A stretch of 64,000 bases of DNA, taken from assembly GCA_023512835.1 (NCBI GenBank), contig CM042090.1, positions 6,293,826 to 6,357,825 on the forward strand, read 5' to 3'. The position numbers and the translations under genes were made by a program. The notes below the pieces were generated by a model. That model was not told the origin of the DNA and made no database searches. It worked only from the letters and a program-made list of their open reading frames with translations. The DNA is from Taxillus chinensis. Lineage: Eukaryota; Streptophyta; Magnoliopsida; Santalales; Loranthaceae. Of the stretch, positions 47,197 to 58,607 are shown one piece after another (position 1 is the stretch's first letter; every line of letters begins with the position of its first letter).

Positions 47197-47208
47197 GCTC
47201 TGATAACA
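47197..47208 (-). other. Primer binding site of the old Gypsy element
   Basis: TGTTATCAGAGC on the minus strand, one mismatch to the initiator-Met primer site, 3 nt from the LTR edge at 47212, the same spacing as in the young element. Confidence 0.75.
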
Positions 47209-47211
47209 AGT

Positions 47212-47386
47212 TGTCACATCCCAGTTCCAAAGACCCAAAACCAGGAACGCGATTACCCCATCCCTATATCTAATGGCTCTGGGTGGTAGACAACCACCAA
47301 TACACACTCGCCATGGGTGTTGTCCCAAGTTACCTTGTACAATCATACCACATGTATTCCTGTACACTCTCAATGATAGTTACATA
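47212..47386 (-). repeat. Truncated 5' LTR of the old Gypsy element
   Basis: 175 bp aligned to 30278-30452 ('gcgattaccccatcc', 'gttaccttgtacaatcat'). Homology stops where the Copia LTR begins. The rest of this LTR was not found on the far side of the Copia insertion. Confidence 0.8.
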
Positions 47387-47488
47387 TTGCAAAGTAGTTA
47401 GTATCATATTATATATGTCCTATATATAATGTTATATATATGAGGTCATTTCCCTTAAGAGATATAATAAAAATATATCATTCAATCT

Positions 47489-47528
<40 letters not shown>

Positions 47529-47530
47529 CA

Positions 47531-47543
47531 TGGTATTAGAGCC
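47531..47543 (+). other. Primer binding site of the Copia element
   Basis: TGGTATTAGAGCC immediately after the LTR end, one mismatch to the initiator-Met primer site over 12 positions. Confidence 0.75.
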
Positions 47544-48405
47544 ATAACACCATCATGGCGCTCATGATTCACAGCACGGTCTATAGCATGATCGTCACTC
47601 CTCAACGATGTGCTTCCCTCTCTGCGATAACCTTCCCCTACGACAAACCCAAATGCAATGACCTCTTTATGATGTAATCCATCCCACGACACAGTGACGA
47701 CGATGACGCCATAACAACAATGGCAGTCCCTCTCTGCGATGACGGTCCTTGATGAGGAACCCTATAACGTGATGTGTGATCTCTTTCGCACACGCTATGT
47801 ATGCGCGATCTCACAGACGCAACGCATATCCCTGTGTCTCCTCTTCTGCAAACTCGATGCAACTTGTCCCGCAATGCTCCCTGATGCGATACAACCCAAA
47901 TGCAACACGAAGTGGCACTCTGCGTCGACAACAACGAAATGGTGACGACGCGTCACGTTGTGTTCTCCTACAGATGCCACGTGAGACACTGGCGTGATCC
48001 TAGATGCACCTCTTTGCATTGTATCTTTGCTGTCCAGACGATGGGCTCAACGACAATAACCTTGCAGTGATACGCTCGTGTTCTTCCCATACAATGGTTC
48101 ACTGGGACAAAGGCGAACGATAGGCATCATTTGACATCATCAATCCAATACTATAGGTTTTTCTTATTCTAATTGATCATGATCAATATATCTACATGCT
48201 TTGATAATGACTCATTTATATGACTGTGTATATTTATATACAATTTATATGTATACATGTACTATAGATGATTGATTGGTTGATGTTTATTGCTCCCCGT
48301 GAGACGACCAATACATGAATATTTGTTTGGTTCGTTATTGAACTAATGACTGGTTGGTGATTGAAGTGGTGATAACAACAATATATATACTTTTGCCTTG
48401 ATCCT
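47544..48405 (+). other. Degraded Copia leader and gag region
   Basis: Located where gag should be, but no gag core or zinc knuckle can be read on the plus strand. CG-containing codons are frequent (47570-48060), giving short overlapping open frames on both strands that look like chance products. Confidence 0.45.
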
Positions 48406-49330
48406 TTGTATGTGGAGGTGGACATTGATTTATTTTGTCTGCATTGCATTATGAACGCACATACAACATATGTCGGCATTGCTGATTCCCTTGAATCAGT
48501 TACTTTATCCCATGCTGATTATGAGTTCTTGGTTAGTTCTGCCCAGATGGCTACAACTTCAGCACATACTGCTACATTGGCACTTCAACCATTAGATAGT
48601 TCTTCTTATTTGCTTACTTCCAAGCCTGATACTTGGGTCATAGACTCTAGCGCCCCTCATCACATGATTAGTAATTCTAAATTCTTATCATCTTTTCATT
48701 CTATGGCGTCCACATCAACTCATCTCATTATCTTTGTTGATGGTTCTCAAACCTCTATCACTAAAATAATGACTACACACTTAAGCATATATCTTTCCCT
48801 TTCAACCATTTTGCATTTACCTCACTCACAATACAACTTATTATCTGTTAGCTCCTTAACTAAGGATTTCAATTGTTCTATAACCTTTTCATCTCCTGAT
48901 TGTATTTTCTAGGATCTGAATATTAGATGGACGATTGTTGGGGGAACTAAAGTTAATGGTTTCTATTACTTTGATCACATTATTCATTCTGATTTTGTTG
49001 CCCCTATGGTTGCCCATCGTTCCTCTGATCACTTTCGGTTGCACTATCACTTAGGACATCCTTCTCTCAGTAAGCTTAAATCTATGTCACCCTCTGCTGC
49101 TTCAATTAAGTCTTTTCCGTGTGAAACTTGTGAGTTAGGTAAACACCATCGTGTTCCCTTTCCTTCCTGTCAAATAAATTGGGTGATTAAACCCTTTGAA
49201 TTGGTTTACTCTAATGTATAGGGTCCTTTTCCTATATCCTCATCTTCTAGTTTTCGGTATTTTGTCACATTTTGTCACAATCTGAAAATACTATATCTCT
49301 CGAGCAACAAAAATAAACTATCTTGATCTT
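48406..49330 (+). pseudogene. Copia protease and pre-integrase region
   Basis: The 48406-48912 stretch contains the protease site WVIDSSAPHHMI (normally DSGA) and ends QYNLLSVSSLTKDFNC, the usual post-protease block. The 49006-49221 stretch gives HYHLGHPSLSKLK and CETCELGKHHRVPF, the pre-integrase zinc region, then FELVYSNV where the first catalytic Asp (usually VHSDVWG) has become Asn. The frame ends in FRYFVTF. Confidence 0.85.
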
Positions 49331-50270
49331 CTCTCTGATTATGCCGCCTTAGGTCAACTTGCAATTCCTAGTCAGCTCTGCACAATCTCCTCTCACCAAA
49401 AACGTCCTCTGCTCTAAAAACGTCCCCTCTTTCTCTCCTCAGCCGTCATGTATATAATCTCATGGGCTTGGGCTGCTGCATTAACCTAACACAACAATTA
49501 CAAGTATAATGTCTCTTCTAACCTTACTTAAGAAAAGTACAAGTTCGCCCTTATACTAAACAACGTCGTTCTGAGGCCGAATAAAAGCACATGTGCTCAG
49601 TGCATGTGCCAATGAATATGTCAATAGTGAACACGTGCATCACTTTTTCCAATACATGCATCCACAAAAGTTGTTTGAAATTGCATTTTCTTCAGTTCTG
49701 CATCTGCATGTGTGGAGGTGGATACGTGCATGTTTTTTTATCACCTATGCATTCACAAAAGTTGCATACAATTAAAATTTTTTCAATTCTTCTACACGTG
49801 TCAATTTTGGACACGTGCATGCTAAAATTGCCTCTTTCTTACTCATTGAATACTTTGAAAACTATTTGGTTGGAGGTATTTGCTTCGTTGAACTTCATTT
49901 GGCTTAAGAACTTCAATTCTTGTGTTTAGATGCCTTGCTTTATCTTGCTCTGAGTTCCTTAGCTCCATTTTCCCGAAACAAATAGCTACAAAACAAAGCA
50001 AAATACAAACAAAACTACATATACACAATACGCTAGAAACTATTAATGAAAGTACATCAATCCAAAGCACACAAAACACACCCTAGATTCCATAAACTGG
50101 TATTTTAACACCAAAAAAATACTTAAAGCTCAAAATAATCAAGAAAACTATTAGTACAATTAAAATACTCAAATTAATCGAAATGCATGCATAAATAATT
50201 ATTATTAAGTATAAGTAATATGCAATTATTACGCCTAATCATTATTCTCGCATGACTTGATTATTTTTAA
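49331..50270. mobile_element. Unidentified insertion in the Copia integrase
   Basis: About 940 bp between two halves of the integrase. It contains repeated 'acgtgcat'/'catgtgc' motifs (49590-49830) and a TATA-like 'catgtatataatctcatggg' (49449). No coding domain, inverted ends or target duplication could be fixed, so its class is unknown and its boundaries approximate. Confidence 0.4.
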
Positions 50271-50526
50271 TGAAAAATAGGATTAAAGTTTTCTCTTGTT
50301 ATCAACAATTCTATCATGAAACTCAAAATTAGTTTCAAATCTCTATTAAATACTTATGATCTGATAATGCCAAGGACTATCTAAGCACCTCTTCTGGTTT
50401 CAACCTTTTCTTGTCTCTCATGGTATTATGCATCAAACTTCTTCTTCTTATACGCCTCAACAATATGGAGTTGCTAAACGGAAGAATCATCATTTACTTT
50501 ATATATCCCAGTGTTTGCTTTTACAT
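50271..50526 (+). pseudogene. Copia integrase core, second half
   Basis: Broken frames read SDNAKDYLS (second catalytic Asp block) and HGIMHQTSSSYTPQQYGVAK with RKNHHLLY, where the Glu of the usual QQNGVAERKN is Lys. It runs into the solo LTR at 50527 and continues at 52667. Confidence 0.8.
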
Positions 50527-52661
50527 TGTCACGGCCCCAACTCTTGGAGACCTAGAACCAAACACATGACTATCCCATACCCACACCCGAGGGCAAGGGG
50601 TTGGTGACTAGCACCAAAAAGGGCCCATAATGGGTGTTGCCTAAATGCACCTATACAATCATACGACAAATTTAATCCTATACGCCTGAAACCATGCAAG
50701 TGAATGAAACATCGTCATAAAATAGCATACACATCCTGAAATATAGTACAACAACCACAGACCTAGGTCCAGGAAAATAATACAGTAATAATACAAAATA
50801 GGCAGAATGGACATAGTCCTATACATCAAAAGGTCTGGTCTACCCAGTCTGCTTGATTGCAAATCCCAAGGCTACCTCCTGCCTGAATTTGAAAGTTAAG
50901 ATAGCAATGGGAGATAAGCACAAGGGCTCAGTAGGTGATCTATGACACGATACCCGCGTATACATGTGCCAGTAAATGTATAAGTACATAATAATGCACA
51001 CAACATCTTATGCAATACCAACGAAAGCATAAACACACACACACAACAGTGTTCACACAACATAGTATTATGCAGTACAATGAGAACATAGCCACACAAG
51101 GTCACACAATCAAGTCACATAGACTTTACAACTCAGCTGATCATCACAGGGCAAGGCTCTTACAACATGCCTACTACAGTGGGACCATAGCATAAAAGTA
51201 GCCACCTATTAAACCTTCCGCTATCAACCAACCATGTAAGGGACCTCGGACTATAGCCAGCCCTAGATGGGACCTTAGTTGACCAGCCAACAGCCCAATA
51301 GAACCCCATAATCAAGTCCCCCACTCGCCATGAGTTTTTAAACCCATAACCATATCCACTTCACATAACATTTCATGCCCAACACACAAACAAATTCCAT
51401 ACCTCAAAAAAAGGCATAAGGATTTATTTTATACACGAAATCTGGGTTGGAAGATAATATAATATAATATAATAGGGATAGCTCTAAAGGACTAGTCCCA
51501 AAGATCTGTCATGAAGACCCTGCCCCAAAGCTCGAACCCGAAATTGTAGGCCCAGAGATCTACCCCGAAAATCCAGACCCAGAGCTACTAACTCGAAGGT
51601 CTGCCTCAAAGACCCTGACTCGAAGATCTGCCTCGAAAATCCTGACTTGAAAATCTGCCTCGAAGACCCTGACTTGAAGATTTGCTTCATAGATCCTAAC
51701 TTGAAGATCTACCTCGAAGATATTGACTCAAAGATCTGCCTCGAAGATCCTTCGACCCTCGGCCCCTCGACCTTTGACCTCCGAACCTTCGACCCTAGGC
51801 CCTTCAACCCTCAACCCTTTGACCCTTGACCTTCAACCCTTCGACCCTCGGCTTTTAAACGCGTTGCCGACATCCCAGTTCGCCAAAGGTACTGCTCTTC
51901 ATCGTCTTTTGCCTGTTCTTCGTCTGGAACCATCCCAAAGACCCCTGAACACTCACAAACCTGCTGTTTTACCTTAACAACTACGATTTTCACCACATAA
52001 CGCGTCCTAAACGCCTCTAAACCGCATACCAGCCACAAATACATACATATATATATATATATATATATTCTGATCTAGATCTAGGTATAGGTTCCCCATG
52101 ATAGACTTCTCAACCCTCATGAAATACACAGTTATAAAGCCCCCAGATCACAGATATACGAACTCACTAAAATATAGCATACCTTATTCACATATTACTT
52201 ACTTGAATTACCATATTCAACCCCAAATTGGGTTTTCCCAAAATCTAGGGTTCATACCAAATCTCATAAATCCTGGAACACTCATGCATATCAAAACAAA
52301 ACTGTGAGAAGAAGTTTAGGATCACCTACAAGGTAAGGATTCATAGATGAATCAACCCCAAATCCAAGCGCAAGCATGAAAGTCAGCAAACTCCTTTTTC
52401 CACGCTCTATGCTCGCTCCAAAACAAGGGAACGCAATGACCTCCTCTCTATCTCTTTCTCTCCCTTCCCAATTTATATTTTTGTGTTGATTCCTTAATTA
52501 ATAAGCACCCAAAATTACACAACTGCCCTTTTAGGGTCCCAAACTCCAAATTAAACCCAATTATAGCCAAAACACTCGTATTGTCGAGCACAATACCAAA
52601 ATGGTATCTTCACTACGAAATAACGACTATCTCATAAAGCATCTAAACATAGGTCTCTACA
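50527..52661 (-). repeat. Solo LTR, family B (2,135 bp), with perfect TSD TACAT
   Basis: TACAT at 50522-50526 and 52662-52666. Minus-strand start TGTAGAGACCTATG, end GGGGCCGTGACA. It is similar at both ends to 6696-8756. It contains a 27-bp tandem array (about 51560-51755) in the position where the other family B copy carries its 'catcgagc' array. No internal coding sequence. Confidence 0.92.
51560..51755. repeat. 27-bp minisatellite, about seven units
   Basis: Units of the type 'atctgcctcgaagaccctga' plus 'cttgaag', 27 bp each and variably diverged. Because 27 is a multiple of three, both strands show open frames with 9-residue repeats (e.g. RQIFKSGSS), which are not genes. Confidence 0.9.
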
Positions 52662-52666
52662 TACAT

Positions 52667-53916
52667 ATACAACTTTCTAAATCTTTGTGAGGTTTTGCAG
52701 TTCTTACAGTAAATTATTTGATTAACTATATTCCCTCATATGTCCTCCATGGATGTATTCCCTACTTTAATCTTTATCCTAATGTTCCTCTTTTTGCTCT
52801 TCCACTTTGTATCTTTGGTTGTGTTTGTTTTGTGTAGTGCCTCAGACCGGGTCATGATAAGCTAGATCCCCTCTCTGTTAAGTATGATTTTTATTGGTTA
52901 TTCTCACACTCAGAAAGGATATCGAAGTTATGACCCCTCAACTGGTCGCATCTATATCTCTGCTGATGTCACTTTTCATGAGGATGAATCCTATTATGCT
53001 TCTTCCTCCCATAGCCATTCTTCTCCTCCGGTTATTCCGTCCCCCATTCCTCTAGTTGTCTCCCCTCCTGAGTCAACTTCGATTGATCCGAGCCTAGACC
53101 ACGACTGTCCATCTTGTGACCGATTCACTAGACACATATATCATAGCTATCCTCAAGCTCCTGAAGTTCCCCCCGCATCAATTGACGCCTTATCTTTTGA
53201 TCCAAATTTGGGCCATGACCTTTCTATTGCTTAACGTAAAGGTACTTGTTCTTGTGTCGGTCGTCCTCTTAACCGTTTTATTTCTTATACTAGTAATGTC
53301 CACTCTCGGTGTCCTGTCTCACTTTGTCTCCACCACCAAGTGATCATCTTGTTTCTCTGCTTTTGTTTCCTTTACTTTCTCTCTGGTTGTGCCTTGTAGT
53401 GTTGCTGAAGCTCTTGCTCATCCTAGGTGGCACCAAGCCATGAATGATGAAATGCAAGCTCTTCGTACTAATGCCACATGGGATCTCACCCGGTTACCTG
53501 CTAATAAACATGTTGTTGGGTACCAATGGGTTTTCACTGTGAAGGTTCATCCTAATGGTTCCCTTGAATGATTGAAGGCTTGCATGGTGGCTAAGGAATA
53601 CACTCATGTCTATGGTGTTGACTAGGATGATACTTTTTCTCTAATTACCAAGATTCCGTCCATTTGAGTGTTTATTTCCTTAGCTGTTCATTATGGCTAG
53701 ACCCTCAATCAACTTGACGTCAAAAATACCTTTCTCCATGATAATCTTACCAAGGAGATTTATATGGAACAAGCACCTAGTTTTGTTATTCAAGGGAAGA
53801 ATCACGTATGTCGTCTTTGAAAGGCTCTTTATGGGTTGAAACAGTCTCCACGGGCCTAGTTTAGCTTATTCAATACTGCTCTTGTTCGATTTGGCCTTCG
53901 ACAGTGTGAGGTTGAT
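52667..53916 (+). pseudogene. Copia integrase C-terminus and reverse transcriptase
   Basis: Integrase end: HDKLDPLS, IFIGYSHTQKGYRSYDPSTG and RIYISADVTFHEDE (52850-53000), then a Pro/Ser linker. RT begins at 53398: AEALAHPRWHQAMNDEMQAL, NKHVVGYQWVFTVK, then, after stops, LNQLDVKNTFLHDNLTKEIY, MEQAPSF and KALYGLKQSPRA. The YVDD box and RNase H are lost at 53917. Stops at 53569, 53623 and later. Confidence 0.88.
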
Positions 53917-54509
53917 TGTAATGACCCGTGTTTTGAAATGTGAGGAGTTAGTCAGTTGTGCGTTCGGGCAAAGACTCTTATCCAGACGGTTAGCGGGAGT
54001 CCGAGGGCGCAGTGCCCCTTGCAGGGATTATAGGGCAGCACCCCTGAAGCTAAATTATTTTGGAGAAAACTAAGTTGGAATTTTCATGTGTAGGATGGTC
54101 GATGCAACCTTGGTCGGTGTGGCAAAGGTTGACGTGGTCGACCTTGCAGAATGAGCGATTGACGTGGTCGACGTGTGTCATTTGAGCTGTGGTCGATTCG
54201 AGATTAATTTCAACATGGGGTCTATGTGTGGTTGAGGTGGTCGAGGTCGACCAAGTGTAGTTTCCTGAGAGCTTTCCCATGTGTTGGTCGATGCGATAGA
54301 GTGCTCGATGTGAGGTCAACGCGGTCGACCTAGCTTGAGATCGACCTTATGCGATGTGAAGTTTGGTCGATGTGGGTTTGATCGATGCGAGAAAAGGGTG
54401 GTCGATCCGGCTGTTTTTGGTCGACGTCGTCTTGCGGTAGTGTGTTTTTTCATATTATTTTCTATTCTGTGATTTTAGGGTTTTGTTCTTCTGAAGCCGC
54501 CGCCGTCAC

Positions 54510-54561
<52 letters not shown>

Positions 54562-55460
54562 ATTCATTGCCACTGCGTTCTTGGAAAGAGAGAGATGCCT
54601 TTGGGGAGGAGCAAGGAGCTAGGGGGATCTTCCGATTCCAAACCCTATCGCTACCAAACTCGAGGTAGGGATTCTGTACCTCTCTTGAACCTATACTAGG
54701 GTTAGACCTTGAGGTATTTGGTATGTTATGTATATATATCTAAATTCATATTGGTGTGATCTACTATATGAATGTTGGCCTCCATTGAAATGTTGTGCTT
54801 AAGGGTGTTGATGGTTCCAGGGCTAGTAAGGATTAAGGGTTCATTTTGTGGCATAGTTGCATTCGTCCATGTTACGTTTCTCGTGGGAAACCTTGGGAAT
54901 TATAGGAGGGTCATGGGTGAAAATGCATAATGTGAACTTAACTCAATTGTGGCTTGTATCATGGTTGGTAGATACATGTGATATTTGATGTGTTGTGGAT
55001 ATGCAATGTTTTATTATGCTTGAAAGTGTGCTATGAGGAACTGTCATAGCCTGTGTGGCTGTGTTTGTGGTAGCCTGCGTGGCTGTGGAGCCTGTGTGGC
55101 TGTAGTTGTGGAAGCTTGTGTAGCTGTGGCTATGGTTGTACTTGCTTATGTGCTACCTTAATTATAAATGTTGTTTATAACCTGATATATTTTATTATCA
55201 CGACACTTCACTTGAGCACATCATCATGTAGATACTAGGAGCATGGGATGGGTTGGGGAGACGTGATCCCTACTGAGCTGTGATTGCTCACCCCTCCTGT
55301 TGTGATTTTTTTTTTTTTTCAGGGACCTACAGGTGTTAGGTGGGACACCAAGGTCGAAGACTGAGTTTATTGTTTTATTGTTTCATCTTATATTAATTTG
55401 AGAAACTATTATAAACCCCAATGGAGAAATGATGTAAAAGATATTTGAATTTAATAAAGA
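53917..55460 (+). repeat. LTR, family A copy 3 (3' end truncated)
   Basis: Starts TGTAATGACCCGTGTTTTG and follows the family order: TCGA minisatellite (54090-54440), telo-box (54475-54483), GA tract (54513-54560), 'tgtggctgtgg' repeats (55040-55140), 'ggagcatgggatgggttggg'. It ends near 'ttaataaagatatgtaaaac' without the expected 'gcatgaca' terminus. No internal sequence of its own element follows. Confidence 0.85.
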
Positions 55461-57190
55461 TATGTAAAACAGAGATGAAGACATCTTGAAAGAGCTTATA
55501 TCCCACGAAAAGAAAGAAACTAGTTAGAAGTTTCTGCACTTACTATCAAAAACAAAGACATAATAAGACTTCATGCTAGTAGAAGCCGAAGCCCATTACT
55601 ACGAACAATAAGTTTGCTGTACTCGCAGACTTGGAAGTTTATAATAAATATGACAGTGAATGTTACAGTGCAAGAAAGAGGCGTATTCATTAGCAGAATA
55701 AGAATAAAAATACTATGAAGATTCAAAAGAAGAAAAAATAGAAAGCATCTCAGAAGATTGTGAAGCCTAAGCCTCAGGGGGAGTGCTTCAAGTCTAAAGT
55801 AAAATAGAAAGAATGCTTCAAGTCTAAAGTAAAATAAGTCTACATGGGTAAGGAAAAGGAAATGGCTCATATTATTGAGATTGCATTAAAAGCTGATATC
55901 AAGAACAGACAGTGGATCCTTGATAGTGGTTGTTCAGGTCACATGACTAGTGACCTCAATAAATTGTCATACGTGAATATAGACAAATCTGGCAAGGTGA
56001 GATTTGGAAATGATAGCTCTCTGAAAAACAAGGGCTAGGATTTGCCAAATGGGGAAAGAACAAACTAAAGGATGTCTTGCACGTCGAAGGATTGAAATAC
56101 AATCTGGCATCCGTCAGTTAACTGTGTGATATAGGTCATGAGGTGACCTTTACCAAAACTGGTTGTCAAGTCAAAAGAGAAAATGGCAACACAATAGCAG
56201 CTGTAAAAAGGACAGATAGGGACTTATATGTGATTAATGAAAACAAGACCCATAGTTGTCATATAACTAAGATTGAAGAGAATGAACTCTGGCATAGAAG
56301 ACTGGATATCTTAATTAGAAGAACATGAAGAGGCTTGTAAACTGTAAGATCATTAGAGACATCCTAGACATCAAATGAGAAAGAGAGCATGTCTGCTCAG
56401 CATGCTTACATGAAAAAAAAGACCAAATTTCATTACAAAGTAAAGGAGTATAGCTCCAAAGCAGCTCTAGAAATTGGTCATACTGACTTGTGTGGACCTA
56501 TGAGGAACAAAAGACTCAACGATGAAAGATATTTCATCTTATTTGTAGATGACTTCACCAGAAGAACTTGTATTATGTATCTAAGGCACAAGACAAAAAC
56601 TCTAGAGTATTTCAAGAAGTACATAAGAATGGCTGAAAATGATAGTGGCCATACAATCAAGGTTTTAAGATCTGATCAGGGTATTGAGTTTACCAATGAA
56701 GCATTTGAAAGGTACTTGAATAAACATGGCATTAAACATCAATTATTAGCAGCAAGAACTCTATAGCAGAATGAGATTGTTGAAATGAAGAATAGGGTTG
56801 TCATTGAAATGGGCAGAACCTTACTGCTAGAAGCTAATCTCCATGCAAAGTTCTGGACAAAGGCAACAAGAATAGCAGTTCATCTACTAAACATAGTAAC
56901 ATTAAGGCCAAGAACAGACTGCACACCTTATGAATTATGGTGTGGAAGGAAGTCTACAACCAAGTACTTCAGAATCTTTGGAAGTCCTTGCTTTGTGAAG
57001 ATCAAGGAGCAAGGGAGAGGCAAGTTTCATGCTAGATTTGAGAAAGGAATGTTTGTTGGGTATTCATATCAAACTAAAGGACATAGAGTATTTCTTCCAA
57101 GACTTGGAAAAGTTATAACTTCTAGCAAAGTTAAAGTTGATGAAAAGTGCGAAATCCTAAGAAAATTACAAAAAGCATTCACGCTGTAAA
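55461..57190 (+). pseudogene. Second Copia remnant: gag end, protease, integrase
   Basis: Lys-rich gag tail with a 24-bp tandem duplication ('tgcttcaagtctaaagtaaa', 55786-55834), then protease QWILDSGCSGHMTSDL (55909), pre-integrase ENELWHRRLD, and integrase: HTDLCGPMRNKRLNDERYFI, KVLRSDQGIEFTNEAFERYL (second Asp), a TAG at 56764 in place of the QQN block, then LLLEANLHAKFWTKA, YELWCGRKS and FVGYSYQTKGHRVFLPRLGK. It is the same lineage as 3061-11157 but better preserved. RT is absent; AT-rich sequence follows at 57190. Confidence 0.88.
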
Positions 57191-57431
57191 TTATTCCAAA
57201 AAGTATAATTAATTAACTATTAAGCTATGTTATTCTTGTTTAATATATTTAAATAATTATTATATGTAATTCATAAACAAAATTATAATAGTAGTAATAA
57301 TAATAATAAATAAAACATATTTTTTTTATTTTTTTAATAATATAAAAGTAGGCTTATTAAATTATATTTAATAAAAATATATTTATATTTAATAAAATAA
57401 TTTTTATGCATATTAGATGATTTATTAATTT
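57191..57431. other. AT-rich low-complexity sequence
   Basis: Mostly A and T with 'ataataataataa'-type runs. No coding signal. Confidence 0.6.
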
Positions 57432-57637
57432 CTCGTTTGCAAACAATATTTATGAACGGTTCATGAACACTCATTTAGGAATGTTCGCGAACATGTTTAT
57501 AAACATTCACAAACATACTCACGAACATAATAACGGTATTCGCGAACAATACTATTCATTAATAAACGACCATAAATGATCTTTTATTGAACCGAAAGTG
57601 AGCTTGTTCATAAACGTTGGGTTCATTTGCAGTCCTA
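57432..57637. mobile_element. Truncated relative of the hAT element at 2112
   Basis: The interior shows the same 'gttcgcgaacatg'/'cgaacaat' palindromic texture, and the right end reads GGGTTCATTTGCAGTCCTA, a diverged form of GGTTCGTTTACAGCCCTA. The left terminus is missing. Confidence 0.65.
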
Positions 57638-57689
57638 TTCATAAGTAAACAAATATGCACACCAATAATTACAATATATAGACCTAAGA

Positions 57690-57890
57690 AACACCTGGTT
57701 ACATCACATCCTCTTGTGTACTCTCGCATTGCCTACCTTAATTGCCCCTCGGGGGTCATCTGGATGGCAAGCGGCGCACTGACTAGGGATAGATGCTCGA
57801 GTTCAACTCTTACAGTCGGCATGAAGAGAGGGATTTTTCCACCCTGTGACTTACATGCGGGCAACCCATTAGCAAGGATGGATCCAAAAA
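57690..57890 (+). mobile_element. Possible tRNA-derived SINE fragment
   Basis: TGGCAAGCGG (about 57767) resembles a pol III A box. GTTCAACTC (about 57802) fits the B-box consensus GWTCRANNC. Spacing is about 35 bp. No A-rich tail or target duplication is visible because other elements abut. The final part, 'caaggatggatccaaaa', resembles a hAT terminus, so this may be a composite. Confidence 0.3.
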
Positions 57891-57905
57891 GTTCAGTTAG
57901 AGGGG

Positions 57906-58540
57906 TGTAACAACCCATGTTTAAGGATGTGAGGAGTTAGTCATTTGTGTCTTTGGGCAAGGACTCTTGTCTAGATGATTAACGGTAGTTCGAGGGTGTA
58001 ACACCTCGCCGGGGGTCTTGTTGCCCAGTCCACGAGTAGAGGTTAAGGGGGTAGCGCCCCTTGCAGGGATTCTAGGTCAGAACCCCAAAAGCCAAATTAT
58101 TTTGGAGAAGCTAAGATGGATTTTTGTGTGAAGACCTGGTCGATGCAACCTTGGTCGATGTGGGAGTTGTTGACCTGGCTTGGTGAGTGGTCGATGCCGA
58201 CCAAAGGAGATTCCAGAGAGTTTGGTTGATATGAAATGAATTTCAATGTATGGTCGACATGGTTGAGGTCGACCAGACTAGTTTCCCAAAAGTTTTTTCT
58301 TGTGTTAGTCAACATGGAAGATGGTCGATGTGTGGTCGATATGGGGTCGACATGGTCGACCTAACTGCAGACCAATCATGTGCGATGTGGAAATTGGTCG
58401 ACGCGAGAAAGGTGGTTGATGTGGTTGATCCCGCGGTGTTTTTGGTCGACATCAACCCTGGAATAATGTATTTTCGATATATGCCTTTCGATTTTGAAAT
58501 TATAAGTTTTGTTCTTCTAGGTTTTTCGTTCTGAAGCAGC

Positions 58541-58607
<67 letters not shown>

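Larger units (their letters stand above)
30278..47386 (-). mobile_element. Old Gypsy chromovirus, nested and broken
   Basis: One element read on the minus strand: truncated 5' LTR (47212-47386), primer site, gag (46807-46204 then 37996-37440), protease, reverse transcriptase, RNase H, integrase, chromodomain-like tail, PPT and 3' LTR (30278-32545). Gag is split by the young element at 38002-46198. RT and integrase are split by hAT elements at 35505-36196 and 33684-34102. The two LTRs have diverged visibly over the 175 bp they still share, so the insertion is old. Domain order and the tail place it with plant Gypsy chromoviruses, close to the young element. Confidence 0.9.
47387..53916 (+). 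mobile_element. Short-LTR Copia element, nested and truncated
   Basis: A 5' LTR of about 145 bp ends TCTCTTAACA (47530) and is followed directly by a primer site. The pol order is protease, pre-integrase, integrase, RT. It is interrupted by an unidentified insert (about 49330-50270) and a solo LTR (50527-52661), and cut at 53917 by an LTR of family A. The short LTR and the protein motifs suggest the Ale/Retrofit group (inference). Confidence 0.8.

Noticed and set aside
47638..48019. Several overlapping open frames on both strands
   Set aside because: They lie in the degraded gag region of a Copia element and none carries a gag motif or plausible start context.
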